A DNA stretch of 39,893 bases, from contig MGEH01000002.1 in assembly GCA_001791275.1 (NCBI GenBank), positions 1-39,893 on the forward strand. The letters are read 5' to 3'. Under the pieces are notes generated by a model. That model saw only the letters and a list, made by a program, of their open reading frames with translations, did not search any database and was not told the DNA's origin. Below, piece after piece: positions 17,307-29,526 of this stretch. Made by a program: the position numbers and the translations under genes. The number at the start of each line of letters is the position of its first letter. The first letter of the stretch is position 1. This stretch comes from Candidatus Uhrbacteria bacterium RIFCSPHIGHO2_12_FULL_60_25 (GTDB lineage: Bacteria > Patescibacteriota > Patescibacteriia > 2-12-FULL-60-25).

Positions 17307-17737
17307 GTGGCGGCCTCTTTCTTGTTGTTGTGGAACGTGCAACAGCCTGTTCGTCCCTGGCGGCGTCTCACGATTTCGCGTGCGGCGACTTCAGGGGCGG
17401 AGAGACACAGGGTACGCCGCGCTGTCCGGATTTCCAAACCGTCGCTTCGGGTCCGGCGAGCCAGGATTGGGGAGCCATACAGCGAGGCTCAATGGGCCCG
17501 GTCGCCGGGCCGGAAGCGGCGGCGGTTCGTCCGGACGGGTATGGAGGAAAGCTCGCGCATTCGACAATAGTCGCGCGCGAGCGGATGCGCCTGGCCGTGC
17601 GACGAATCCAGCCGTAGCCGGAGTCTCGTACGGTCGTGCGCGTCACCTGTGATGGTCACCCCACCTGCAATGCAGGCAGGGCGACCGATCAAAGGGGCCC
17701 CTCCATACCGGTCAGGGCGAATAAAAACGAACCATGG

Positions 17738-17766
17738 AACCTAACAGGTTTCAGTTGGAATGTCAA
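17738..17766 (-). promoter_or_regulatory. Sigma70-like promoter on minus strand, about 425 nt upstream of the 463-aa CDS
   Basis: Minus strand: TTGACA-ttccaactgaaacctgt(17)-TAGGTT. Confidence 0.6.
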
Positions 17767-17808
17767 GTAGGGACGACCCACTCCCAGAAAACAAACATCC
17801 GGCCGGTT

Positions 17809-18078
17809 TCAGTGCGAAACCGACCGGATATGAGGCTGTTCTCGTCGTTCGTGGTTCCGTCGTCGTGCGACGAGACCGACCAGGGCAAGGATTGTGAGCG
17901 ACACGGGCCAGACCGTCTGGAGCATGGAAGCGACGAGTCCCTGGTAATACCGTGGTGTTTCACCACCGTAGAGTCGTCGTTCGATGGCGAGCAGAAGAAC
18001 GAATCCGAGCGCGCAGTAGGCGATGACGGCGAGCGCCATAATGACGATCTCCCGGGTCAGTTGGAAGACGTCTGTCAT
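17809..18078 (-). CDS. Small membrane protein, hypothetical
   Basis: MTDVFQLTREIVIMALAVIAYCALGFVLLLAIERR..SLTILALVGLVARRR, two TM segments; overlaps the upstream gene by ATGA. Confidence 0.65.
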   Translation of the reverse strand: MTDVFQLTREIVIMALAVIAYCALGFVLLLAIERRLYGGETPRYYQGLVASMLQTVWPVSLTILALVGLVARRRNHERREQPHIRSVSH

Positions 18079-18332
18079 AGCTCGATCCCTTCGTCTCGAC
18101 CAGTCTCTGGTTCTTCTGGCATGAACGGAATCGTCACGTAGTTCTCGCCGAAGAGCTGGTGCCGAATGAGCAGTTCGTCGCTCATGATCTCGCTGGCAGT
18201 GTCGGAGATGGTCGTATTGACCGACGCGGCTCCCGGAGGATCTTGTCGCGTCGATCCATGTTCAAAACCCAGGACGTATCCCGTCGTGAAGAGACCCGCG
18301 GCTACGCAGAAGATGATTCCACTCTTTTTCAC
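18075..18332 (-). CDS. Small secreted/membrane-anchored protein, hypothetical
   Basis: MKKSGIIFCVAAGLFTTGYVLG signal/anchor-like N-terminus; SD AAAGGAGGTCGTTCCGTG upstream. Confidence 0.7.
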   Translation of the reverse strand: MKKSGIIFCVAAGLFTTGYVLGFEHGSTRQDPPGAASVNTTISDTASEIMSDELLIRHQLFGENYVTIPFMPEEPETGRDEGIEL

Positions 18333-18374
18333 GGAACGACCTCCTTTCAGGAAAGGTGCGGACGCCGCACTCCA

Positions 18375-18581
18375 TCACACATTCCCATTTTGATCAAGTC
18401 CCCTCCGCCGATCTTCCCGTTTTCTCGCGGTACGGTCATAGGCCTTCTTACTTTGCATGGTCCGGGTTGCTTTTATGCCAGCGATGCGGACTTTTTTATC
18501 GATGTCAGATATGCGAATTCGTCCGACCGCATGGGTCTGTCGCATCGGAAGACGGACCGGGTGTGATCGTCTTTTTGCCAT
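18375..18581 (-). CDS. Small basic hypothetical protein, 68 aa
   Basis: MAKRRSHPVRLPMRQTHAVGRIRISDIDKK..; no clear SD. Confidence 0.35.
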   Translation of the reverse strand: MAKRRSHPVRLPMRQTHAVGRIRISDIDKKVRIAGIKATRTMQSKKAYDRTARKREDRRRGLDQNGNV

Positions 18582-18611
18582 GAGTCACATCTTATCACGA
18601 CAAACTGAAAC

Positions 18612-18644
18612 CCCCCCGTCCCACGAGATGTGTGGAGCGGGGGG
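18612..18644 (-). terminator. Terminator-like hairpin downstream of the 77-aa ORF
   Basis: Minus strand: CCCCCCGctCCAC..GTGGgaCGGGGGG followed by GTTTCAGTTTG. Confidence 0.65.
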
Positions 18645-18656
18645 TCCAGAGTTGGG

Positions 18657-18890
18657 TCAGGCGGCGATCGGTCGCGCCGCCCGTGCGTCCAGGATGCGCT
18701 CGAGGTCCTCGACGACCTGGCCCAGGTGGGCGCGGTCATCGCGGAGGTCGGCGAGCTCTTCGTCGCCCGAGGCCTGTATGTCGTCGAGGACCTTGTCCAG
18801 GGCGTTCGCGAGCTTCAGGTGCAAGCTCACGAGCTCGTCGGTCTTCCTCGATCGCATCCAGGTCGGGGTCAAAATGTTCGCGAGCTTCAT
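18657..18890 (-). CDS. Hypothetical helical protein, 77 aa
   Basis: SD AAAGGAGATTCCCATG; MKLANILTPTWMRSRKTDELVSLHLKLANALDKVLDDIQASG.. Confidence 0.7.
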   Translation of the reverse strand: MKLANILTPTWMRSRKTDELVSLHLKLANALDKVLDDIQASGDEELADLRDDRAHLGQVVEDLERILDARAARPIAA

Positions 18891-18908
18891 GGGAATCTCC
18901 TTTCGGGA

Positions 18909-19265
18909 TCAGGCGACCCGAGCCCGGTACGCGCGGGCGGCGGGCGTCTTCAGGTTCGCCTTCGCGTAGGCGAACGTGCTGAACTGGTGATCGCCCGTGA
19001 CGACGTGCGTGTTCTTCACGGACTGGTACGCTCGCACGAGCGTCGAGAGCGTCTCGTAGTCGTACGGGGCGAAGAGGTCCTGGGTCGAGGTCGAGCCGTC
19101 TGCCTCACGGCGGACGACGGACACGATGGTTCCAGGGTCCACGCCGTCGTAGGGGACGGACGCCGAGCGGAGTACGACGTCATCTGCGAAGGCGATGTCG
19201 TTGAACAGCGACCAGACGGCGCCGCCCGCCGTGTTCTGGTACTGCTTCATGGTGATTTGATTCAT
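18909..19265 (-). CDS. Hypothetical protein, 118 aa
   Basis: Start shifted from 19601 to ATG at 19265 (MNQITMKQYQNTAGGAVWSLF), with SD AGGAGAAACGACCAATG and promoter upstream. Confidence 0.75.
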   Translation of the reverse strand: MNQITMKQYQNTAGGAVWSLFNDIAFADDVVLRSASVPYDGVDPGTIVSVVRREADGSTSTQDLFAPYDYETLSTLVRAYQSVKNTHVVTGDHQFSTFAYAKANLKTPAARAYRARVA

Positions 19266-19316
19266 TGGTCGTTTCTCCTGTTGTGGGTGGAAGGAGCTGA
19301 GTTTTTTTAACGAGAT

Positions 19317-19345
19317 AGAATAACACAAAATGAAGCTTTTGTCAA
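19317..19345 (-). promoter_or_regulatory. Sigma70-like promoter for the 118-aa gene
   Basis: Minus strand: TTGACA-aaagcttcattttgtgt(17)-TATTCT. Confidence 0.75.
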
Positions 19346-19373
19346 GCCCACTAGGCAGTTCAGGGTTTTGGCC

Positions 19374-19402
19374 TTGACGGTTATCTGGTCCTCGGCTAGA
19401 AT
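19374..19402 (+). promoter_or_regulatory. Sigma70-like promoter for rpoBC
   Basis: TTGACG-gttatctggtcctcggc(17)-TAGAAT. Confidence 0.65.
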
Positions 19403-19485
19403 TCGCGCGCAATAGAGCGGGTTGACAGACGGGTGAGGACCCGCTATCGCCCCCATTCTCCACGAATGTCGCGCTCAATGATGTA

Positions 19486-19530
19486 GACGCCCATACCCTC
19501 CGACACCTCGTCACGGAGGGTATTTGCGTC
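19486..19530 (+). promoter_or_regulatory. Large hairpin in the rpoB leader
   Basis: GACGC-ccATACCCTCCG-acacctcgtca-CGGAGGGTAT-tt-GCGTC. Confidence 0.7.
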
Positions 19531-19710
19531 TCACGGTTGCCGATTGCGCGTCCCACAATTTCAGGACCATGGTCCTGGACGGGATCGTCCGATCGCTTCA
19601 CTCACAACGCGTTCCCTTTTCTCCCGCTTCCCCCGGCACCTCAGGCCGGTATGTCCGCCCGTCGCACGGGGTGGCAGTGGTGAGGGTTCACGCGTCACAT
19701 CACGAGACCC

Positions 19711-22700
19711 ATGTCCACACAGGTCTTCCGTCGCATCGAGCCCACATCGGCCGATCGGCGATACTTCACGGCGTCACGAGACGCCATGGCGCTTCCGGAT
19801 CTGATCGAGGTCCAGAAGAAGAGCTACCGCTGGTTCCTCGAAGAAGGAATCCGCGAGCTCTTGAATGAGATTTCTCCGATCAAGGACTTCATCGGCCGCG
19901 ACCTCGAGCTCTCGTTCACCGACTATTTTTTTGATGATCCCAAATTCGACGAACAGACATCGAAGGAGAAACACATCAACTACGAGGCCCCGCTCCGCGT
20001 GAAGACGAAGCTCGTGAACAAGCGCACGAGCGAAACGAAGGAGCAGGAGGTGTACCTGGGCGAACTCCCGGTTATGACCGATCGGGGAACGTTCGTGATC
20101 AACGGGATCGAGCGCGTCGTGGTGTCCCAGCTCGTCCGTTCCGCCGGCGCGTTCTTCACGGCCGAGGTCACGCGCGGCCGCCGGTACTACGGCGCGAAGC
20201 TCATCCCGAATCGCGGCGCGTGGCTCGAGTTCGAGACTGACGCGAACAACGTGATCTGGGTGAAAATCGATCGGAAGCGCAAGGTGGCGGCCACGTCGCT
20301 CCTGCGCGCGTTCGGCATTTCCACGGACGATGACTTGAAGCCGCTCTTCACCAACGTCGATACGCACCCGTTGAATCACTACATCGACTCCACGATCGCG
20401 AAGGACGCGGCATCGAACGAAGAAGAGGGCTACATCGAAGTCTACAAGCGCATCCGTCCGGGGGACCTCGCCACGTCAGACAACGCGAAGTCGCTCATCC
20501 ACTCGATGTTCTTCAAGTTCGAACGCTACGACTTGGGCGCCGTGGGCCGGTTCAAGTTCAACCAGCGATTCGGGCTGCCGGCTGACCGCGATGAGGTGAA
20601 GAAGGACGTGAACCGCATCATGACGAAGGAAGACATCGTGAACATTATGAGGGAGATTATCCGTTTGAACATCACGCAGGAAGAACCGGACGACGTGGAC
20701 CACCTTGGGAACCGCCGCGTGCGTGCCATCGGCGAACTCGTGCAGAGCCGTTTCCGGATCGGGCTCGCGCGCATGGAGCGCATCGTGAAGGATCGCATGT
20801 CCACGCAGGACATCACTACGATCACGCCCGCGAAGCTCATCAACGCGCGACCCGTGATCGGCGCCGTGCGCGAGTTCTTCATGAGCTCGCAGCTCTCGCA
20901 GTTCATGGACCAGACGAACCCGCTCGCCGAGCTTGAACACAAGCGGCGGTTGTCGGCCATGGGCCCGGGCGGCCTCACGCGCGAACGCGCGGGCTTCGAC
21001 GTGCGCGACGTGCACCGCACCCACTACGGCCGCATCTGCCCGATCCAGTCGCCGGAAGGTCCGAACATCGGGCTCGTGGGTCACCTCGCGTGCTACGCCC
21101 GCATCAACGATTTCGGATTCATTGAATCGCCGTACCGGAGGGTCGTCTCCTGGGTCGCAAACGACGGGAAGGAAGGCGTGGGGGAGACGCTCCGTGTGGA
21201 CGCCGTCTCGGGGGACGGGAAGGTCCTGGGAAAGAAGGATGAGAAGATCACGAAAGATCTCGCGAAGGAGCTCAAGGCGAACATCCACACGGATCGCATT
21301 CCGGTCGTTCCCCGCGTCACGAATGAAATCGTGTACTTGAATGCCTTTACCGAAGAGCGCGGGACAACCGCTCCGGCGACGACCCCGTTCGATCCGAAGA
21401 CGGGCCGGTTCCTCGCGGAACGCGCGAGCGCCCGTAAGAACGGCGAACCGACAACCGTCGACGTGGGCGAAATTGATTATCTCGATGTCTCATCGAAACA
21501 CGTCTTGTCCGTCGGCACCTCGCTCATCCCGTTCGTGGAACACGATGACGGCCAGCGCGCGCTCATGGGCACGAACATGCAGCGTCAGGCCGTACCGTGC
21601 ATCAAGCCCGACGCGCCGATTGTGGGCACGGGCGTTGAACGGCGTTCCGCCGTGGACTCCGGCCACGCGATCCTGGCGCAGGACGACGGCATTGTCATGT
21701 CCGTTTCCGGCAGCCACATCGAGCTCCAGACCGAATCCGGCGCCACGCGTCGGTACGACCTCGTGAAATTCCAGCGCTCGAACCATTCGACGTGCATCAA
21801 CCAGCGTCCGACGGTTTCAAAAGGACAGAAGGTCATGGCGGGAGAGGTCTTGGTCGACGGCGCGAGCTGCCAGCGCGGGGAACTCGCGCTCGGCCAGAAC
21901 CTGCTCGCGGCCTTCATTTCCTGGGACGGGTACAACTACGAGGATGCCATCATTTTGTCCGAACGCCTCGTGCACACGGATCGCTTCACCTCCATCCACA
22001 TCGAACACCACGTGATCGACGTCCGTGACACCAAGCTCGGACCCGAAGTCGTCACGTCCGACATCCCGAACGTTTCGGAGGAGAAACTAAAGAACCTGGA
22101 TGACCAGGGGATCGTGCACATCGGCGCCGAAGTCAAAGCCGGCGACATTTTGGTCGGGAAGATCACGCCGAAGGGCGAAACGGACCTGTCCGCCGAAGAG
22201 AAGCTCCTGCGCGCGATTTTCGGCGAGAAGGCGCGCGACGTGCGCGATTCGTCCCTGTACCTCCAGCACGGCGAGCACGGCCGCGTGGTCGACGTGAAAG
22301 TATTCTCGCGCGACGCGGGCGACAAGCTCCAGCCGGGCGTCATCAAGCAGTACGTGGTCGCGGTCGCGGACCTCCGGAAGATTCAGGTGGGCGACAAACT
22401 CGCCGGCCGCCACGGGAACAAGGGCGTCATCTCGAAGATCGTGCCGGTGGAAGACATGCCGTTCCTCCCGGACGGCACTCCGGTCGACATCATCCTCTCG
22501 CCGCTCGGCGTCGTCTCCCGCATGAACCTGGGGCAGATTCTCGAGACCCACCTGGGACTCGCGGCGAACGCCCTGGGCTACACGGTCGCGTCCCCCGTAT
22601 TCGACGGCGTGCCCGAGAAGACGATCCGCGACGAACTCGAGCGGGCGGGGTTCCCGCAGGACGGACGCATCACGCTCATGGACGGCCGCACGGGAACGGC

Positions 22701-23190
22701 GTTCGATCACGCGCCGACCGTGGGCTACATCTACATCCTGAAGCTGAACCACATGGTGGAAGACAAGATTCACCAGCGGTCCATCGGCCCCTACTCGCTC
22801 ATCACCCAGCAGCCCCTGGGCGGCAAGGCGCAATCCGGCGGCCAACGCTTCGGAGAAATGGAAGTGTGGGCGCTCGAGGCGTACGGCGCCGCGCACATGC
22901 TCCAAGAGATCCTCACGATCAAGTCCGACGACGTTCCGGGCCGGTCCAAGGCGTACGAATCCATCATCAAAGGCGAACCCATCCGGAAAGTGAACGTCCC
23001 GGAATCGTTCAACGTGCTCGTCCGCGAACTGAAGGGACTCTGCCTCGACGTCGAACTCCTGAAGCGCGGCAAGCGCATCGAGGAATCATCCCCGCGCCCC
23101 GAACACTTCCGCGCCCGTCCGGCGCTCACGAACCCGTCGGATGACGAGCGCGCGAAGCACTGGGCTCCGTCTGAATCCGAAGCGAAATAA
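19711..23190 (+). CDS. rpoB: RNA polymerase beta subunit
   Basis: [106 protein letters not shown]. Confidence 0.99.
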   Translation: MSTQVFRRIEPTSADRRYFTASRDAMALPDLIEVQKKSYRWFLEEGIRELLNEISPIKDFIGRDLELSFTDYFFDDPKFDEQTSKEKHINYEAPLRVKTKLVNKRTSETKEQEVYLGELPVMTDRGTFVINGIERVVVSQLVRSAGAFFTAEVTRGRRYYGAKLIPNRGAWLEFETDANNVIWVKIDRKRKVAATSLLRAFGISTDDDLKPLFTNVDTHPLNHYIDSTIAKDAASNEEEGYIEVYKRIRPGDLATSDNAKSLIHSMFFKFERYDLGAVGRFKFNQRFGLPADRDEVKKDVNRIMTKEDIVNIMREIIRLNITQEEPDDVDHLGNRRVRAIGELVQSRFRIGLARMERIVKDRMSTQDITTITPAKLINARPVIGAVREFFMSSQLSQFMDQTNPLAELEHKRRLSAMGPGGLTRERAGFDVRDVHRTHYGRICPIQSPEGPNIGLVGHLACYARINDFGFIESPYRRVVSWVANDGKEGVGETLRVDAVSGDGKVLGKKDEKITKDLAKELKANIHTDRIPVVPRVTNEIVYLNAFTEERGTTAPATTPFDPKTGRFLAERASARKNGEPTTVDVGEIDYLDVSSKHVLSVGTSLIPFVEHDDGQRALMGTNMQRQAVPCIKPDAPIVGTGVERRSAVDSGHAILAQDDGIVMSVSGSHIELQTESGATRRYDLVKFQRSNHSTCINQRPTVSKGQKVMAGEVLVDGASCQRGELALGQNLLAAFISWDGYNYEDAIILSERLVHTDRFTSIHIEHHVIDVRDTKLGPEVVTSDIPNVSEEKLKNLDDQGIVHIGAEVKAGDILVGKITPKGETDLSAEEKLLRAIFGEKARDVRDSSLYLQHGEHGRVVDVKVFSRDAGDKLQPGVIKQYVVAVADLRKIQVGDKLAGRHGNKGVISKIVPVEDMPFLPDGTPVDIILSPLGVVSRMNLGQILETHLGLAANALGYTVASPVFDGVPEKTIRDELERAGFPQDGRITLMDGRTGTAFDHAPTVGYIYILKLNHMVEDKIHQRSIGPYSLITQQPLGGKAQSGGQRFGEMEVWALEAYGAAHMLQEILTIKSDDVPGRSKAYESIIKGEPIRKVNVPESFNVLVRELKGLCLDVELLKRGKRIEESSPRPEHFRARPALTNPSDDERAKHWAPSESEAK

Positions 23191-23201
23191 CCACACCGCC
23201 T

Positions 23202-27140
<3,939 letters not shown>

Positions 27141-27143
27141 ATC

Positions 27144-27174
27144 AAAAAGTCCCCCGTTCGACGGGGGACTTTTT
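27144..27174. terminator. Bidirectional terminator between convergent rpoC and the 169-aa gene
   Basis: AAAAAGTCCCCCGT-tcg-ACGGGGGACTTTTT, 14-bp stem. Confidence 0.92.
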
Positions 27175-27182
27175 ATTGATGG

Positions 27183-27692
27183 TTAACTCGGTTTGTCGTC
27201 AGGCGTCTTCCGACGCATGGTGAGCTGCTGCCGGAGTCGCGTGGCATAGTCCTTCGTATCCGTCTTTGTGATGCCAGAAAAAGCGGCATCGATGTCTGAT
27301 TCCTGAAGTTCCTCGAGACCGCCTTGTGGCGCTGCCTCACCAGGCCGCACCTCAATGTCCCCGGGTCGTGACGCGAGTGATGCGCCTGTCTCGGAAACAG
27401 CCGAACGACGCGCTTCCTCTATCTTTATCGCCATCCGCGCCTCTTCGAGCGCATTCGCGGGAATCGCAACTGCACCACCGGACTTGATAAGTCCCGCTTC
27501 ACCCTTCAGCATTGCGTGGATGCGATCGAGTGCTGTACGCGCTTCCTTCTCGTCTTCACCGCGGAGCGCCGCAGCTTCAGCCTGCGCCTGTTTCGCGCGC
27601 GCAACTTTCGTTGCACGCTCTGTCGCGGACCTCCGTTCGGGCGTCATCGGTTCGAATTTCGTAGCTTGGAGTTGTTCAGGAGTTTGAGGCAT
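27183..27692 (-). CDS. Hypothetical protein, 169 aa
   Basis: MPQTPEQLQATKFEPMTPERRSATERATKVARAKQAQAEAAALR..; promoter immediately upstream, terminator downstream. Confidence 0.75.
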   Translation of the reverse strand: MPQTPEQLQATKFEPMTPERRSATERATKVARAKQAQAEAAALRGEDEKEARTALDRIHAMLKGEAGLIKSGGAVAIPANALEEARMAIKIEEARRSAVSETGASLASRPGDIEVRPGEAAPQGGLEELQESDIDAAFSGITKTDTKDYATRLRQQLTMRRKTPDDKPS

Positions 27693-27700
27693 ACTGAAAA

Positions 27701-27729
27701 AGAATATCAGAAAATAATCACTTTGTCAA
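27701..27729 (-). promoter_or_regulatory. Sigma70-like promoter placed for a near-leaderless transcript
   Basis: Minus strand: TTGACA-aagtgattattttctga(17)-TATTCT, then TTTTCAGT ATG. Confidence 0.7.
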
Positions 27730-27750
27730 GTTGAGATGACGTTCCATACT

Positions 27751-28248
27751 ATGTCTTTCCTACGGGTGTTAGGCGTCGACCCTGGTTACGGCCGCACGGG
27801 GCTTGGCGTTGTGGACGTCACGGGCGGTGATGCGACGTGGGTGTGGCACTCGGTGATTGATACCAGTCCAGAGTCCGCATTTGTCGAACGTCTCGCGGCC
27901 GTCCGGAACGACGTCCGTGAGGCGATCCGACGGTTCTCGCCGACGGTCGCGTGCGTTGAGTCGCTGTTCTTTCAGACGAACGCGAAGACGGCGATGAAGG
28001 TCGGCATGGCGCGCGGCGTCATCATGCTCGCGCTCGCGGACGCGGGACTCCCCATCGTTGAAGTGACGCCAAACCAGGTGAAGCAGGGGATTGCGGGGTG
28101 GGGGAATGCGGACAAGAAGCAGGTCCAGGCCATGGTCACCCGTCTTCTCAAGCTTGCGAACCCCCCCAAACCGGACGATGCGGCGGATGCGCTCGCGCTC
28201 GCCATCGTTGGTGGGCTTGTGCATCGCCAATCGAGATCAATTGGCTAG
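27751..28248 (+). CDS. ruvC: Holliday junction endonuclease RuvC
   Basis: LRVLGVDPGYGRTGLGVVD; VESLFFQTNAKTAMKVGMARGVIMLA; PNQVKQGIAGWGNADKKQVQAMV; KPDDAADALALAI. Confidence 0.95.
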   Translation: MSFLRVLGVDPGYGRTGLGVVDVTGGDATWVWHSVIDTSPESAFVERLAAVRNDVREAIRRFSPTVACVESLFFQTNAKTAMKVGMARGVIMLALADAGLPIVEVTPNQVKQGIAGWGNADKKQVQAMVTRLLKLANPPKPDDAADALALAIVGGLVHRQSRSIG

Positions 28249-28310
28249 ACTTTTTGAGGCCTTTTTGGCCTTCTTTTTTTTGCAGGCTCGTGATAAGATT
28301 TGCCCACGTT

Positions 28311-28955
28311 ATGCTCATCTTTTGGCACGGGTACACGAGCGTCCGAATCGAGGCGAAAACCGGGGAGCAGGAGTGTACGCTCGTGACCGATCCCTATGAA
28401 AACGAGACGTCCATCCGGTACCCACGGACACTCACGCCGGACGTCGTGGTCCTCTCGCACCAGGATCGAAAGCGGTTTAATCTCGAACCGATTCAGGGGA
28501 CGCCGTTTATCATTTCCGACCCCGGAGAGTACGAGGTCAAAGGGATGTTCGTGAACGGGATTCAGGACCCGAACGCCGATCAAGGACTTCAGCGCCCCGT
28601 GATCTACCGGTTCCAGGCCGAGGGGATGTCGCTTGCGTTTCTCGGAGGATTGAAGCGCGTCCCGACCGAAACGGAGCTTGAGGCGCTGCCCAACATCGAC
28701 ATTCTCATCCTTCCAGTCGGCGGTGGAGAAGTCATGGATGCGAAGACGGCCGCTGGAGTGATCTCGACGATCGAACCTCGCATTGTGGTACCGCTGTCGT
28801 TCGACATCCCGGGTCTCAAAGCGAAGCTCGGGTCCGTCGACGCGTTCTGCAAACAGCTCGGTGCGTGCCAGCGGCAGAATGTGAACCGGCTCAAGATTGC
28901 CAAAAAGGATCTTCCCGTTGATCAGATTATGGTCGCCGTATTGGAACGAGCCTGA
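28311..28955 (+). CDS. Metallo-beta-lactamase-fold-like protein, degenerate metal site
   Basis: MLIFWHGYTSVRIEAK..LVTDPYENETSIRYPRTLTPDVVVLSHQDRKRFN..IISDPGEYEVKGMFVNGIQ. Start moved from 28098 to 28311. Confidence 0.75.
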   Translation: MLIFWHGYTSVRIEAKTGEQECTLVTDPYENETSIRYPRTLTPDVVVLSHQDRKRFNLEPIQGTPFIISDPGEYEVKGMFVNGIQDPNADQGLQRPVIYRFQAEGMSLAFLGGLKRVPTETELEALPNIDILILPVGGGEVMDAKTAAGVISTIEPRIVVPLSFDIPGLKAKLGSVDAFCKQLGACQRQNVNRLKIAKKDLPVDQIMVAVLERA

Positions 28956-28965
28956 CCATTCCCAC

Positions 28966-29520
28966 ATGCCCCGCAAATCATCACCACGTTCCAAGTTGCC
29001 TCGCGGGCCAGCACACCCCGACGTTTTTCAAGATACGCCGCGGCTGATCTCGTCCGATGAGAAACGCGAGCTCATCCTCGCGCACGCCGCGAGCCGCGCG
29101 CCGCAGGACCCGCTCCAGCGGATGTCGTTCTGGGCGGGGATCGCCATCGCCGTCGCGGTCATCGCGGGCGGCTGGTGGACCACGGTCGGCTGGCAGGTGA
29201 GCCAGTCGGTGAATCGCGGCGGGGAGGATCTGAAGGAGGTCACCAAGCGACTGAATGAGTTTACGGAACAGGTGGACTCGAATCCGCTTTTGAAGACTCC
29301 TTCACTCGATGGACCGACGACCGCAGCCGCTGCGGCGGAATTGAGCGAACGCATCAAGACTGCGCTCCAGACGTCTTCCTCATCAACCGAACGACAGGGC
29401 GATCTCATGGCGCCGTCGGCACCAGGGGCGCCTTCGTCGACAACGCCGACTGAACCAGGTCCGTCACCATATCCGATCAACCCCCAGACACCTGGCCTAA
29501 CGCCTGCACCTGAATCCTGA
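28966..29520 (+). CDS. Hypothetical membrane-anchored protein
   Basis: MPRKSSPRSKLPRGPAHPDVF..MSFWAGIAIAVAVIAGGWWTTVGW (single TM), Pro/Ser-rich tail. Confidence 0.7.
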   Translation: MPRKSSPRSKLPRGPAHPDVFQDTPRLISSDEKRELILAHAASRAPQDPLQRMSFWAGIAIAVAVIAGGWWTTVGWQVSQSVNRGGEDLKEVTKRLNEFTEQVDSNPLLKTPSLDGPTTAAAAAELSERIKTALQTSSSSTERQGDLMAPSAPGAPSSTTPTEPGPSPYPINPQTPGLTPAPES

Positions 29521-29526
29521 CCTGGT

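Noticed and set aside
17525-17720. Possible RNase P RNA (GGAGGAAAGCTCGCGC resembles the GAGGAAAGUCC box)
   Set aside because: Only a partial match. The downstream conserved RNase P segments (e.g. ACAGAR.., AGAUGAAUGACNG) were not found in the expected order, and the strand conflicts with the predicted leader.
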